Notes: a model not told the origin generated them from the sequence alone. A DNA stretch of 64,000 nucleotides from Olivibacter domesticus (GCF_900109575.1 NZ_FOAF01000002.1:496001-560000), one strand, 5' to 3'. Shown: positions 35,737-45,544, counted from the first letter of the stretch. A program made the numbers and translations.

Positions 35737-37095
35737 TTAGTCAATAGTGGGTTCCCAGCCCGGTTCATACGTTCGTCTCCAATAATCAAGTGCGGCTTCA
35801 TTCTCTAGTATATGACCATTTGATGGATCGATTTTCAGTAATCCGCCAGAACGCTGTGCAATATTGCCTAATTGTACCAAAAGTGTACTTTGATGACCAC
35901 TTATTATATCTGAATTCAAGTTCGTTCCTTTTTTTATACTGTCAAAAAAATTCTGGATATGCAAGGCATCAAGTGCTTGGGAAGGATTAGTTAGATTTCT
36001 TGTATCAATAGTGGCAGCATTCTTAACTTCTTTCACTAACTTATTCTGTAAATCATAGATTTTATACCCATTATCTCCATTTATTTGCAAAGAACCTTTT
36101 TCACCGTAAAAAATCACGCCAACACTTGCTCCTTCAATGGTACGCCCATTACAACTTCTTCCTTCCCAAGTAATGGTTCCTTTATCGCCAAACTCAAGTG
36201 ATATTACCTGTGTATCAGGTGTCTCCCAATCATCTTGAAAACGATACCTGCCACCAGAAGAGGTCACTTTTGTTGGATAATCAACCTGCAAACCCCAACG
36301 CGCTAAATCTACCATATGTGTTCCATTATTCAATGCTTCTCCGGTACCCCAATGCCAAAACCAGTGCCAATTGTAATGTAATATATTATCCTTATACGAT
36401 TTCCGAGGGGCGGGTCCCTGCCATAGGTCAAAATTTAACCAATCAGGTATCGCAGCCTCTTTTCCTATACCTATTGATGCGCGATTATTTGTATACCAGG
36501 TCTTTGCAAAGTACGCTCTACCAATCACACCTGCGTGCAACTCCGCTATGCCAGCGGCCACATTTGGCCAAGAACGTCGCTGATTTCCCATCTGTATGAC
36601 ATTCTTATACTTTTTCACTACTTCAACCAGCAATTCTCCTTCATGAGGATTATGGCTACAAGGCTTTTCTAAATATACATGTTTATTTGCTTTGGATGCT
36701 AAGATCGCTGCCGGCGCATGCCAATGATCTGGTGTTGCAATTATCATTGCGTCTACATCCTTCTTTTCTAATACTTTTCTAAAATCTCCGTCGGCCTTTG
36801 GTTTACGTGATTGATTTTTCTCAATTTGACTTATACATTTATCAGCGGCTCTACTATCTACATCGCTGACATATGCCACTTCACAATTAGGCTGACTCGA
36901 AAAGTTATTAGCTAACGCGAGGCCTCTCGCGTTTACGCCCACCATCCCTACTCGCACCTTTTCATTCGCCCCTATAATATTTGCGTAACTTTTTGCAGAA
37001 AAGCCTGGCAAGATACCGCCAAACGTAATAGCTGATGCGCCAATGGCGGTTGACTTGATAAATGCCCGCCTTGAAGTATTGGTTCTATTCGTCAT
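35737..37095 (-). CDS. Gfo/Idh/MocA-family oxidoreductase with twin-arginine-type signal
   Basis: A 452-residue protein. The start at 37095 (MTNRTNTSRRAFIKSTAIGA) gives a textbook Tat signal and removes the overlap with susD that a longer start would cause. The Rossmann motif is VGMVGVNARGLALA, then VSDVDSRAADKC, DAMIIATPDHWHAPA and YLEKPCSHNPHEGE. WHWFWHWGTGEALNNGTHMV is typical of the glycosyl-hydrolase-like exported members of this family (GH109 relatives). It may therefore be a NAD-using glycosidase or a sugar oxidoreductase. It lies between susD and the symporter gene. Confidence 0.92.
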   Translation of the reverse strand: MTNRTNTSRRAFIKSTAIGASAITFGGILPGFSAKSYANIIGANEKVRVGMVGVNARGLALANNFSSQPNCEVAYVSDVDSRAADKCISQIEKNQSRKPKADGDFRKVLEKKDVDAMIIATPDHWHAPAAILASKANKHVYLEKPCSHNPHEGELLVEVVKKYKNVIQMGNQRRSWPNVAAGIAELHAGVIGRAYFAKTWYTNNRASIGIGKEAAIPDWLNFDLWQGPAPRKSYKDNILHYNWHWFWHWGTGEALNNGTHMVDLARWGLQVDYPTKVTSSGGRYRFQDDWETPDTQVISLEFGDKGTITWEGRSCNGRTIEGASVGVIFYGEKGSLQINGDNGYKIYDLQNKLVKEVKNAATIDTRNLTNPSQALDALHIQNFFDSIKKGTNLNSDIISGHQSTLLVQLGNIAQRSGGLLKIDPSNGHILENEAALDYWRRTYEPGWEPTID

Positions 37096-37123
37096 GATTC
37101 TTGTATTTAATATAATTATGAAC

Positions 37124-38638
37124 TTAAAACGTATAATTTGGATTTTGTACCAAAGCCTTATTGCGATCCCATGCCTCACGAGGTATTGGGAACAAGATAG
37201 GATGTGTATGGAGCCATGGTTTTTGATCGATGTTCAAATCATTAATATTTGGTCGTTCTTTCTTAATGAAATCGATGAAGCGACCGCGCCTATTAAGATC
37301 AGAAAAACCTCCGGTTGGCTCCCAGATAAACTCCATTCTTCTTTCTTTAAAGATAGCATCTAATATTTCTTCTTTTCCTAAATTTGATGAAAGCACATTT
37401 AAACCGGCTCTCTGTCGTACCACGTTAATCTGAGATATGGCTTCAGAGCCTCTACCAACTTCATTTAACGCTTCCGCATAATTTAAAAGTGCTTCGGAAA
37501 AACGCATGATCGGAGCATTAACTCCCGAATTATTAATAGTTGGTTTTTCCCAGTACTTCGTTACGATGTAGCCTGTTTTTGACCAGCCGGCAGGAACAGC
37601 CTGAGGCATTACAAAGGCGGGCATGTTTTGATGAGGCTCTCCTGGCCCAATAATGACCTGCCAATAACGTTGATCAATTATTTTCCCCTGCGCATCCCTT
37701 TCAAAAGCATTTACCCAATGTTGCTGTGGCACGAAGTTGCTCCAGGCAGCCCCTCCTGTAAATTCAGAGGGCGCCCCACGCGGCGCTGTTCTTTTAACTA
37801 GGTTGTTCCCCTCCCCGTCCTGTGAAGGCCTAAATTGTGTTGAGAAAAGTATTTCTTCATTATTCTCATGCTCTTCGCTAAACACATCTCTAAATTTAGG
37901 AACCAATCCATAAACTCCTTGTCCTATGAGTGCTTCTGCATAGCTTATGGCATCCTCATATTTTTCCTGCCATAAAGCGGCCTTAATCAATAAGCCCAAA
38001 GCCGACCCAGCGGTTGCCTTCCCAAGATCATTTCCCGTCCACGTTTTAGGCAAAGATGTTGTTGCTTCTATCAAATCTGTTTCCACTAAATTCCAAACCT
38101 CTGCGGCACTAGCGCGCGAAATCTCTAAATTTGAAGAAGCATCCAATGTTTCGGTTATCAATGGGACACCGCCCCAATACGTAACAAGGCGGTAATAGAA
38201 TAAAGCGCGCAGAAATTTAGCCTGCCCCACAATAAGCTTTTTAGCTTCATCAGAAATATTTTCCATTCCGTTCACTTTATTAATAACCATATTCGCTCTG
38301 CTCACTCCCAGATAGGCACCTACGTACATATCCCTTAAAATCGTATTCGTTGCCGGAAAAGCTAATGTATGTAATTCGATACGATTGGCACTTCCATCCA
38401 TTTCGTACATGTCGCCAGCGATAGCCCATTCAACGTCCGCGGCGTCTCTTACGTTACTAAAAGTTTCCTCTCGTTGTAATATGCTATATGCGCCAATTAA
38501 GCCCGCTTGGGCATCCGACTCGTTTAAGTAAAAATTCTCTTCAGTTAGTGTATCTTTTGGCGATAAGGATAGAAATTTATCACCGCAGGAAACCAAGATA
38601 AGAAAAGTTAATAAACCTATTATTTGGATTGTTTTCAT
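37124..38638 (-). CDS. SusD/RagB-family nutrient-binding lipoprotein
   Basis: A 504-residue lipoprotein. The start at 38638 gives MKTIQIIGLLTFLILVSC with a good lipobox (LVSC), then GDKFLSLSPKDTLTEENFYL. Internal marks are AKFLRALFYYRLVTYWGGVP and MRFSEALLNYAEALNEVG; near the end it has ERRMEFIWEPTGGFSDLNRRG and ILFPIPREAWDRN. Partner of the SusC ending 34 bp upstream. Third glycan-binding step of the minus arm, under the same LacI-type operators. Confidence 0.95.
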   Translation of the reverse strand: MKTIQIIGLLTFLILVSCGDKFLSLSPKDTLTEENFYLNESDAQAGLIGAYSILQREETFSNVRDAADVEWAIAGDMYEMDGSANRIELHTLAFPATNTILRDMYVGAYLGVSRANMVINKVNGMENISDEAKKLIVGQAKFLRALFYYRLVTYWGGVPLITETLDASSNLEISRASAAEVWNLVETDLIEATTSLPKTWTGNDLGKATAGSALGLLIKAALWQEKYEDAISYAEALIGQGVYGLVPKFRDVFSEEHENNEEILFSTQFRPSQDGEGNNLVKRTAPRGAPSEFTGGAAWSNFVPQQHWVNAFERDAQGKIIDQRYWQVIIGPGEPHQNMPAFVMPQAVPAGWSKTGYIVTKYWEKPTINNSGVNAPIMRFSEALLNYAEALNEVGRGSEAISQINVVRQRAGLNVLSSNLGKEEILDAIFKERRMEFIWEPTGGFSDLNRRGRFIDFIKKERPNINDLNIDQKPWLHTHPILFPIPREAWDRNKALVQNPNYTF

Positions 38639-38671
38639 TTTTCTTAGTTTAAATACTAGATTGTTCATCAG

Positions 38672-41600
38672 TTAAAATCCTACTCTTACTCCTAGCATGT
38701 AGGTTCGTGGAATTGGATACACACCATCGTCAATGCCCGAGGCTAAAGGACTTGTGCTACCTATTTCCGGATCAAACCCGGAATATTGGGTAAAAGTGAG
38801 CAAGTTTTGAGCATTTAGATAGATCCTGATTTTTTTAACCGGTCCGCTTTTTTCAAACAATTTTTCTGGTAGGCTATATCCTAACGTTAAATTTCGAAGC
38901 CTTAAAAAATCACCTTTTTCTATGTAAAAGGATGATACATTGGCATAATTACCATTTGCATCGGTATAAGTAAGCCGTGGGATAGTATTTCCACCATTTT
39001 CAGGTGTCCATCTATCTAACACATCCGCTGAGGCATTAATGACACCACTTCCACCAAAATATTTTATAGGATAAGTGGAAAACTTGTTTACATTGAAAAT
39101 TTCATTTCCTGCTACACCTTGAAACAACATATTAAGGTCAAAGCCCTTATACGAGAGATCTATACTCGCACCGTAGGTCATGGATGGCCAGGGACTACCG
39201 AGTTTTACGCGGTCCGCATCGGATAATACTTGATCACCATTCACATCTCTAAATTTGAAATCGCCAGCCATTGCATTGGGCTGTAAAGATTTGTTAACCT
39301 CCTCATTACTTTGATAAATTCCATCTACTATATAACCTCTAAAATAGCCGATAGGCTCACCAACTTCTGTATAAGAAGAGCTCATACTGGTAAAACCTAC
39401 CGTTGGTCCGGTAATTGGCCTCCCTGCACCTAAAGATAATACCTCATTTTTCAGGGTAGCTAGATTTACACTCACATCATATTTAAAGTCCCCTGAATTT
39501 CCGTTATATCCAACCAAAAGTTCTAGTCCTTTATTCCTTACTTTTCCCCCATTAACAGATGGAGCACTTTCAAAGCCTGCCTCCATTGATACTGGAAGGC
39601 TTACCAGCATATCTTTCGTATCTTTAATGTAGTATTCGGCCGTCAGGTAGGCATGATCGTTTAAAAAAGATGCATCAATTCCTATATTAAGCTGTTCACT
39701 CGTTTCCCATTTTAAATTTTGATTTCCTGGACGAATCATACTCGCTCCAATAGCTAATCCTTGGTTTAGACCAAGCACGTAATTGTCAGCTACTCTACCC
39801 AATCCAATGGTACTAGCATAACTAAATGCACCAATCGCGTCATTACCTAATTGCCCCCAACTTGCTCGTAGCTTTAATGAATTAATAGCACTAATTCCTT
39901 TAAAAAATTGCTCCTCTGAAATATTCCACCCACCGGAAAAAGAGGGGAAATTTCCCCATTTATGTGTCGGACCAAAATTGGAAGAACCATCTCTTCTGAT
40001 ACTGGCTGAAAACAAATATTTATTTTGATAGGAATAATTTATACGCCCGAGATAAGATGCTAAAGAATAAAGCGTTCCAGTACCATTCGCCCTACGTTCT
40101 AGCTCTGCACTACCATCAATAATCTGGAGATTTTCATTCTGAAAGTCGCGGGCAGTTACCCCTATCCAATCATTCGTATTCTTTTGAGCGGTTTGTCCAA
40201 TTACTGCTGATATATTATGTTGATTGATGGTTTTACTGTAGGACAAGGTATTTTCTATTAACCAGTTTAATCCTTGCGTATACGTTTCTCCCAAAATAGC
40301 TTGCAGGTTGCGGTAATGTCCTCTTTCGACTTTGGGTTCCCAAGTAGTGCTTCGATTGTTATTAGCATCTACGCCGATACTCGTTCGCCATTTTAAGCCA
40401 TTTGTAATTTCGTACTCGCCATAGGCATTTCCATACATACGTAGATTTTTTAGGTAATTTTCTATCGACTCGGCCCGTAACAGGGGATTATCTCCTTGTG
40501 TAGAATAATAGGCTGACGAGCCATTTACTACATCTCGCAGACCTAGCGTTGGATAAAACTGCTGGGCAAGATTAAAAATTCCTAAGCGAAAATCTTCATT
40601 ACGTTGTCCTTTAGAATGGGTATATGCAAAAGCCAGGGTTCCTCCGAACTTCAGTTTATTGCTGACCCGCACATCCACATTTGCCCGTCCTGTATATCTT
40701 TTGTTCCAGGTTTCAATTAGCGTCCCCTGCTGATCGCGATAGCCTAAAGAAAGAGCCGCCTGTATTTTCTGGGATCCCCCAGATACATTGACATCATAAT
40801 TTTGCAAAGGCGCTGTTCTAAATACCTCATTAATCCAGTCAGTACCCTGTCCTAAAGCCGCTGGGTCTTCCCATTCTGGATTAGGTGTCATATTAGAGTT
40901 TGTGTAGAGCTCATTTGCCAGCGTAGCAAATTCTTCGGCGTTTAAAAATCTAGGTTTTTTCCATAATTGCTGTAGGCCGGCATAGCCATTAAATTCAGCT
41001 GTTGTGACGCCCTCTTTACCTCTTTTTGTCGTAATTAGGACAACGCCATTAGCGGCCCTCGCTCCGTATATAGACGCTGCGGCTGCATCTTTTAAAATTT
41101 CTACAGATTCTATGTCATTAGGATTGACAATAGACATACCGTCTATTCTATCCGAACTTCCTCCTACTGCCATACTTCCACCGCCCACTGGAAAGCCATC
41201 AATTACGTATAAAGGTTCATTGCTTCCAGTAGTACCAACACCTCTAATTCTTACCGAGGCAGCCCCACCCGGTGCACCGGTTGTTTGGCTAATTGTAACT
41301 CCTGGAACTTTTCCCTGAATTGCACCTGTAAAAGAGCTAGAAACGACCTTTTGCAATTCCGTAGATTTAATTGACGACACCGAGCCCGTCAATTCCTTTC
41401 TCGACTGTGTACCATAGCCAATTACCACAATTTCTTCCAGACTGGTAAAGTCTTCTTGTAAACTAACCTTTAGTGAAGTTTTACCCTCCAAGGCAATTTC
41501 TTGTGGTTTATACCCGATAAAGGTAAAAACCAGCGTCTCCCGACCTGACAGCCGTTTTAGTTGAAAATTTCCATCCGTATTGGTAGAGGTTCCTGCTACG

Positions 41601-41788
41601 CCTCCTTTCACCTTCACACTCACACCAGGAAGAGGTGATCCGTCAGCAGCGGTTACGTTACCGACAACATCGATAAAATTTTGTTTCTCTTTTAATTTAG
41701 TTGATACGGTTCTTGCATTTACCCCATTTGTTACAAGACACATCCCTACTAAACTAAGAAAAATAAACACAGTAATTTTTCTGCTCAT
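38672..41788 (-). CDS. SusC/RagA-family TonB-dependent transporter
   Basis: A 1038-residue outer-membrane transporter with a signal peptide ending GVNAR (about residue 26), a carboxypeptidase-like domain (GNVTAADGSPLPGVSVKVKG), EEIVVIGYGTQSRKELTGSV, a plug with VRIRGVGTTGSNEPLYVIDG and YGARAANGVVLITTKRG, and a barrel ending YMLGVRVGF. There is no STN domain. It lies 57 bp after the alpha/beta hydrolase gene with no obvious promoter between, so it is probably transcribed from the LacI-type promoter near 44200. Confidence 0.96.
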   Translation of the reverse strand: MSRKITVFIFLSLVGMCLVTNGVNARTVSTKLKEKQNFIDVVGNVTAADGSPLPGVSVKVKGGVAGTSTNTDGNFQLKRLSGRETLVFTFIGYKPQEIALEGKTSLKVSLQEDFTSLEEIVVIGYGTQSRKELTGSVSSIKSTELQKVVSSSFTGAIQGKVPGVTISQTTGAPGGAASVRIRGVGTTGSNEPLYVIDGFPVGGGSMAVGGSSDRIDGMSIVNPNDIESVEILKDAAAASIYGARAANGVVLITTKRGKEGVTTAEFNGYAGLQQLWKKPRFLNAEEFATLANELYTNSNMTPNPEWEDPAALGQGTDWINEVFRTAPLQNYDVNVSGGSQKIQAALSLGYRDQQGTLIETWNKRYTGRANVDVRVSNKLKFGGTLAFAYTHSKGQRNEDFRLGIFNLAQQFYPTLGLRDVVNGSSAYYSTQGDNPLLRAESIENYLKNLRMYGNAYGEYEITNGLKWRTSIGVDANNNRSTTWEPKVERGHYRNLQAILGETYTQGLNWLIENTLSYSKTINQHNISAVIGQTAQKNTNDWIGVTARDFQNENLQIIDGSAELERRANGTGTLYSLASYLGRINYSYQNKYLFSASIRRDGSSNFGPTHKWGNFPSFSGGWNISEEQFFKGISAINSLKLRASWGQLGNDAIGAFSYASTIGLGRVADNYVLGLNQGLAIGASMIRPGNQNLKWETSEQLNIGIDASFLNDHAYLTAEYYIKDTKDMLVSLPVSMEAGFESAPSVNGGKVRNKGLELLVGYNGNSGDFKYDVSVNLATLKNEVLSLGAGRPITGPTVGFTSMSSSYTEVGEPIGYFRGYIVDGIYQSNEEVNKSLQPNAMAGDFKFRDVNGDQVLSDADRVKLGSPWPSMTYGASIDLSYKGFDLNMLFQGVAGNEIFNVNKFSTYPIKYFGGSGVINASADVLDRWTPENGGNTIPRLTYTDANGNYANVSSFYIEKGDFLRLRNLTLGYSLPEKLFEKSGPVKKIRIYLNAQNLLTFTQYSGFDPEIGSTSPLASGIDDGVYPIPRTYMLGVRVGF

Positions 41789-41845
41789 AAATTTGATCTA
41801 TTAAGTTAAGGTTAGAATGTTATTACATTTTTTCTGTTTAGCACG

Positions 41846-43048
41846 TTATTTCAAAAAATATTCGAAAAACAAATAAGCCAATTCATTGGATTCATCGTTC
41901 GGTTCATGTTTAAGTCTGTTTGTCATGGCCACCCTATTTTTATATCCTAAAAATTCATTAACCTCCATTGTCTTACTCAATGGAATCCACCGTGTGGGTG
42001 GATCTTCCGCACCACCTGAAACTAAAAAGGGCCTGGGAGCCATTAAAGCATGTAACTCGTGTAAATTATACCCTTCCTTTATTAATTTGGGATACAAACC
42101 TCTCGCCGGATTTCCCGCTGTTATCAGTCCCCTTTTTCGCCAGGGTTTTGGATGGTATCCTAAATACCAAGGTTCCCAATAATTAATGGATTCTCTGTCT
42201 TGTTGAAAAAGAATACCGGGATCAGACCATACCGCGCAGGCAAATTTGTCAAACAGACAGGAGGCAAACATTGCCCATTTCCCACCAAAGGAATGGCCCA
42301 TAATTCCTATTTTTTCTGGTATAACCTCCGGGAATTTGGCGAGTGCGTACCATGCATTTGCTGCCGCATAAGCAAGCATGGATAAGGGTTGAACGGCAGC
42401 ATCATGAATACTTGGATAATACAATGAAAATTCCTGTTTACGAGAAGCTTCTTTTGTTCCGATTGATAAGGTGATAAAACCGCGCTCCGCCAACTGCAAT
42501 GCAAAGTCACGATGTGGTTTCCCTTCGCCGATAGCCGTTTCTGGCTCATAAAAAACAGTAATAACAGCAGGTTTCTTTCCTTTATTTTTTGGAACCAGCA
42601 AATAACCTATTGTTTCTTCATCGGGAGTCCAATAAAAGCGCACCTTATATTGTACATAACGCTCTTTTTCGGTAGTATCGATAAAAATGAGCTGCTGATC
42701 CTTCAGTAAAGGTGGCCACTCCCCCATCATAGCATTCCATTGGCTTTTAATTTCCCTTTTTCTTGCATCCCAATCATGTATAGATTTTACTTTTTTCCCA
42801 CCGTAAAAGTTGGTCAATGGCCTAAGGTCATTGCCTTTATTTTTAAAGCTATCGGGAAGAACAAAATAGGGAGCGATCTTTTTCCATATAATTTCCTTTT
42901 CATTTGCTACTATGCTTCCATTTTTATCTTGGCCTAATACACAGGATATATTTGTCACAACAAGGCAAAACACTATTATTAAAATGGATCGCGTATCTAC
43001 GTCGATGGCTACACGCTTACACAAATGGTTTAAATTTCTTTTATACAT
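41846..43048 (-). CDS. Exported alpha/beta hydrolase (esterase of the acetylxylan/glucuronoyl esterase type)
   Basis: A 400-residue serine hydrolase with an N-terminal hydrophobic signal (about 20-40, ILIIVFCLVVTNISCVLGQ). The nucleophile elbow is GHSFGGKWA with S253. LMAPRPFLVSGGAEDPPTRW carries the likely acid, and the RLKHEPN region carries the likely histidine. The APRPFLVSGGAED segment resembles carbohydrate esterases such as acetylxylan esterases or CE15-like enzymes, though the elbow is GHSFGG and not the CE15 GCSRGG type. It probably de-esterifies the incoming sugar. It sits between a Gfo/Idh/MocA gene and susC. Confidence 0.82.
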   Translation of the reverse strand: MYKRNLNHLCKRVAIDVDTRSILIIVFCLVVTNISCVLGQDKNGSIVANEKEIIWKKIAPYFVLPDSFKNKGNDLRPLTNFYGGKKVKSIHDWDARKREIKSQWNAMMGEWPPLLKDQQLIFIDTTEKERYVQYKVRFYWTPDEETIGYLLVPKNKGKKPAVITVFYEPETAIGEGKPHRDFALQLAERGFITLSIGTKEASRKQEFSLYYPSIHDAAVQPLSMLAYAAANAWYALAKFPEVIPEKIGIMGHSFGGKWAMFASCLFDKFACAVWSDPGILFQQDRESINYWEPWYLGYHPKPWRKRGLITAGNPARGLYPKLIKEGYNLHELHALMAPRPFLVSGGAEDPPTRWIPLSKTMEVNEFLGYKNRVAMTNRLKHEPNDESNELAYLFFEYFLK

Positions 43049-43086
43049 GGAAAGAACCTTTATAAAGAATTCATTTTATCAATATC

Positions 43087-44112
43087 TTAGCCCTGCCTTA
43101 ACACTTTTTCCAATAAAATAGAAGCTCCTCCTTTGTCTTTACTCAAATCAGCAGCTTCCATAAAGGCTAATATTTCCAAGGTGTCAGCTTCTTGAACTGG
43201 GGGAATTTTTGTATCAAAAAATTCAACAATTTTTTCCAGTAGTGGCTGATACCCGTTGTAAGGCCCCACTCGTTGTATACCTGTTGTTCCAAAGGCCGTT
43301 CCTCCAAAATCTTTTTTCCCTTTTCGAATTCCCCTGAAAGTTCCAACCCGTCCATCCTGCCAAACGCCAACCACAATATCTGTATCGGGAGTAGACACGC
43401 TGCTAACGGACCTACACCCCGTCCCCATAATAGCATAAAGCGTTTCCACGCCATGAATGCCATACCAAAATAAGTCAGGGTGCGTACGTTCTAAAGTAGC
43501 CGGACTATAGGTATCTGCGCCTGTTATTTCTCCTATAAGATGATCTTCTACAATTTCTTTAATATGATCCGCATAACGCAGAGATGATGCCGAAAATATA
43601 GGAACCCTTTTTTCTCGTGCAAGATCAAATATTTTCTTTGCATCTTTAAAAGATGCGGCCATAGGCTTATCTATGAAGAGTGGTTTACCCGCTTCAATGA
43701 CAATAGTTGCCTGTTCCAAGTGCAATCGTCCGTCATTCGTTTCTAGTAAAATATAGTCAACTTTATTCAGCAAGGCTTGAATAGAATCAACTATCTCTAC
43801 CCCCAATTGCTTCACTTCTTCGATGTATCCCGGTATCCGTTTTGCGCTACTTTCAATATCCTTACTGCCGTAAGGATAAGCAGCTGTAATTTTATATCCC
43901 TTTAAAGATGGATCAGCAGGATTGCTATTCAACGCCTTTGTAAAAGCCACACTGTGCGAGGTATCGAGGCCTATAATACCAATTCTTTTGTCAGTCTCAC
44001 TTATTGAGTTTCCGAAAAGAATGGCAGGTTTATTCATCAAACCGACAGATAGACTAGTCAGCGCTGCTTTGTGGATAAAATTTCTACGGTTAATTTCCTT
44101 CATAATTTTCAT
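43087..44112 (-). CDS. Gfo/Idh/MocA-family oxidoreductase, exported; first gene of the minus arm
   Basis: A 341-residue protein. The opening INRRNFIHKAALTSLSVGLM is a Tat-like signal; an ATG at 44103 is an equally good start. The Rossmann region is shorter than in the two paralogues: IGIIGLDTSHSVAFTKALN, then DYILLETNDGRLHLEQA and LFIDKPMAASFKDAKKIF (DKP in place of EKP). The sequence suggests a different subfamily from 27710-29089 and 35737-37095. It lies directly behind two LacI-type palindromes, so its expression, and that of the genes down to 33185, is probably set by the LacI protein encoded next door. Confidence 0.88.
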   Translation of the reverse strand: MKIMKEINRRNFIHKAALTSLSVGLMNKPAILFGNSISETDKRIGIIGLDTSHSVAFTKALNSNPADPSLKGYKITAAYPYGSKDIESSAKRIPGYIEEVKQLGVEIVDSIQALLNKVDYILLETNDGRLHLEQATIVIEAGKPLFIDKPMAASFKDAKKIFDLAREKRVPIFSASSLRYADHIKEIVEDHLIGEITGADTYSPATLERTHPDLFWYGIHGVETLYAIMGTGCRSVSSVSTPDTDIVVGVWQDGRVGTFRGIRKGKKDFGGTAFGTTGIQRVGPYNGYQPLLEKIVEFFDTKIPPVQEADTLEILAFMEAADLSKDKGGASILLEKVLRQG

Positions 44113-44129
44113 TCTTCATAAGAATAACG

Positions 44130-44145
44130 GTTACGTACACGTAAC
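44130..44145. promoter_or_regulatory. Proximal LacI-type operator of the minus arm
   Basis: GTTACGT-AC-ACGTAAC is a perfect inverted repeat with a two-base centre, located 18 bp before the 44112 start codon. The flanking CGG on the left matches the half-site of the other operators. Its position relative to the start resembles that of the 16945-16966 site in the opposite arm. Confidence 0.7.
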
Positions 44146-44206
44146 TTAGTCTAAAAACTAAATTTACCACCTCTATTTGAGATCCTTACAATAGCTTATT
44201 CTGTTT

Positions 44207-44237
44207 AGTTTATAATTACGGTTACGTTACCGCAATT
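44207..44237 (-). promoter_or_regulatory. Distal LacI-type operator of the minus arm
   Basis: The core CGGTTACGTTACCG (44219-44232) is the exact reverse complement of the core at 16949-16962. On the minus strand, 44227-44207 match 16818-16838 at 20 of 21 positions, including an AATTATAAACT stretch beyond the palindrome. It lies 48 bp past the LacI gene's stop and about 105 bp before the 44112 start codon. Confidence 0.78.
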
Positions 44238-44284
44238 TACAAAAAGAAAAATAACTTCCAAGCAAATTCTCAAAAATAATTGTT

Positions 44285-45343
44285 TCAGTTATGATAGAAT
44301 CGATAATTCTCTTTTGTTACGATATCAATTGGCATAAATTGATCCTCGATGTTACGCTCATTCAGATCTGCATAACGATGCAAAGTCATAATACCTCTGT
44401 ACCCCTGCTCTTCAGGCTTTTGGCATATTAAAAATTGAATAAGTCCTAATTCAAGGTATTTAATATTCTCCTTCAAGAAGTCATAGCCAATTAATACCTT
44501 GTCCATTCCTTTTTGTTCAAAATAATGTGCAACTGAAGATACCCTCGAATTAGTAACAAATACGCCCTCAACCCCTTTTTCTTTTGTCAAAACTTCATCT
44601 AAAGCGAATGCTATGGAAGAAGCGTCGGTCTTTTTTATATCTATTTTAAGAATTTCCAGCTTCCTATTATTTTTTTCGAAATAAGCTCTGAAACCTTCTT
44701 CTTTCCTTAAAAGGTGATGATACTGATCTAGTTCTTTCGAAACATTTATGACTAATATTTTTCCTGATTTTACAGCGAAATCCATCAACTGTGCTGCTTG
44801 GTACCCACTACAAAAAAGGTGAGGACCGATATAGCACACGCTATTTTGTCCCGGCACATCGGAGTTTATAAAAACATAGGGTATCTTTCTTTCGCCGCAA
44901 ATAGACGCCAGTTGAGTAGCCTCCTCTATAAAGGAAGGAGCAACTAATATACCATCAATCTGTAATTGCATAATTTCTGCAACTTGTTTCAAGAAAGAAT
45001 TTTTATCGTTTAGATCGAAAAAAAATTTCCGAACCGTTATGCCATATTGTTTTAGATTTTTGGATGCTCGATCAATTCCGGAGAGCGGTGCCTCCCAAAA
45101 CCCTGTCTCTGTAGAACTTGGAATTAATACTGCAAAGGTGGAAGTTCTTTTGGAAGCTAATCTACTGGCGATGATATTAGGTTTATAATCAAACTCCTTT
45201 ATAATATCATTAATCCGCTTTTTAGTTGCTTCAGAAACGCCCTTTCGATTGTGAAGAACTCGATCGACCGTAGCGATGGAAACATTTGCCAATCGTGCTA
45301 TTTCCTTCACACCAAATTCTTTGTTTTCTAAAGATTTACTCAT
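44285..45343 (-). CDS. LacI-family transcriptional regulator
   Basis: A 352-residue regulator; the start at 45343 (MSKSLENKEFGVKEIARLAN) places the DNA-binding helix-turn-helix at about 12-35 (VKEIARLANVSIATVDRVLH) and the hinge helix at about 52-66 (DYKPNIIASRLASKR). The rest is a periplasmic-binding-protein-like effector domain. Unlike E. coli LacI, Bacteroidota members often sense a pathway sugar directly. It lies between the minus-arm promoter and the divergent kinase gene. The four matching palindromes at the heads of both arms are its most likely binding sites. Confidence 0.93.
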   Translation of the reverse strand: MSKSLENKEFGVKEIARLANVSIATVDRVLHNRKGVSEATKKRINDIIKEFDYKPNIIASRLASKRTSTFAVLIPSSTETGFWEAPLSGIDRASKNLKQYGITVRKFFFDLNDKNSFLKQVAEIMQLQIDGILVAPSFIEEATQLASICGERKIPYVFINSDVPGQNSVCYIGPHLFCSGYQAAQLMDFAVKSGKILVINVSKELDQYHHLLRKEEGFRAYFEKNNRKLEILKIDIKKTDASSIAFALDEVLTKEKGVEGVFVTNSRVSSVAHYFEQKGMDKVLIGYDFLKENIKYLELGLIQFLICQKPEEQGYRGIMTLHRYADLNERNIEDQFMPIDIVTKENYRFYHN

Positions 45344-45484
45344 AATTAACGAAAGTATCTTTTTATTAAATTTAAAACAAATAATCAATTCATGTCATGG
45401 CATAATAGTGCATTCTTAATAAGTTAAAAGAATTCACATACACTTATTTTACCAAAAAATTATTTATTTAGTTGAACGAATAGC

Positions 45485-45492
45485 TACATTTG
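45485..45492 (+). promoter_or_regulatory. Candidate -7 element for the kinase gene
   Basis: TACATTTG fits the Bacteroidota -7 consensus TAnnTTTG and lies 52 bp before the kinase ATG. No good -33 TTG is found at the usual distance, so this is a weak call. No LacI-type palindrome is visible in the 45344-45544 gap, which suggests the kinase and lacI itself are not controlled by the same operators. Confidence 0.3.
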
Positions 45493-45544
45493 CGACACTC
45501 GGAACTTATTTTTATCTGCTTCCGTAGCATTAAACGAATTGAAT

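Noticed and set aside
36198-36599. 133-codon plus-strand frame
   Set aside because: Antisense to the Gfo/Idh/MocA gene at 35737-37095; composition is not protein-like.
45344-45544. LacI autoregulatory operator
   Set aside because: No palindrome resembling the four operator sites was found in the lacI-kinase gap.
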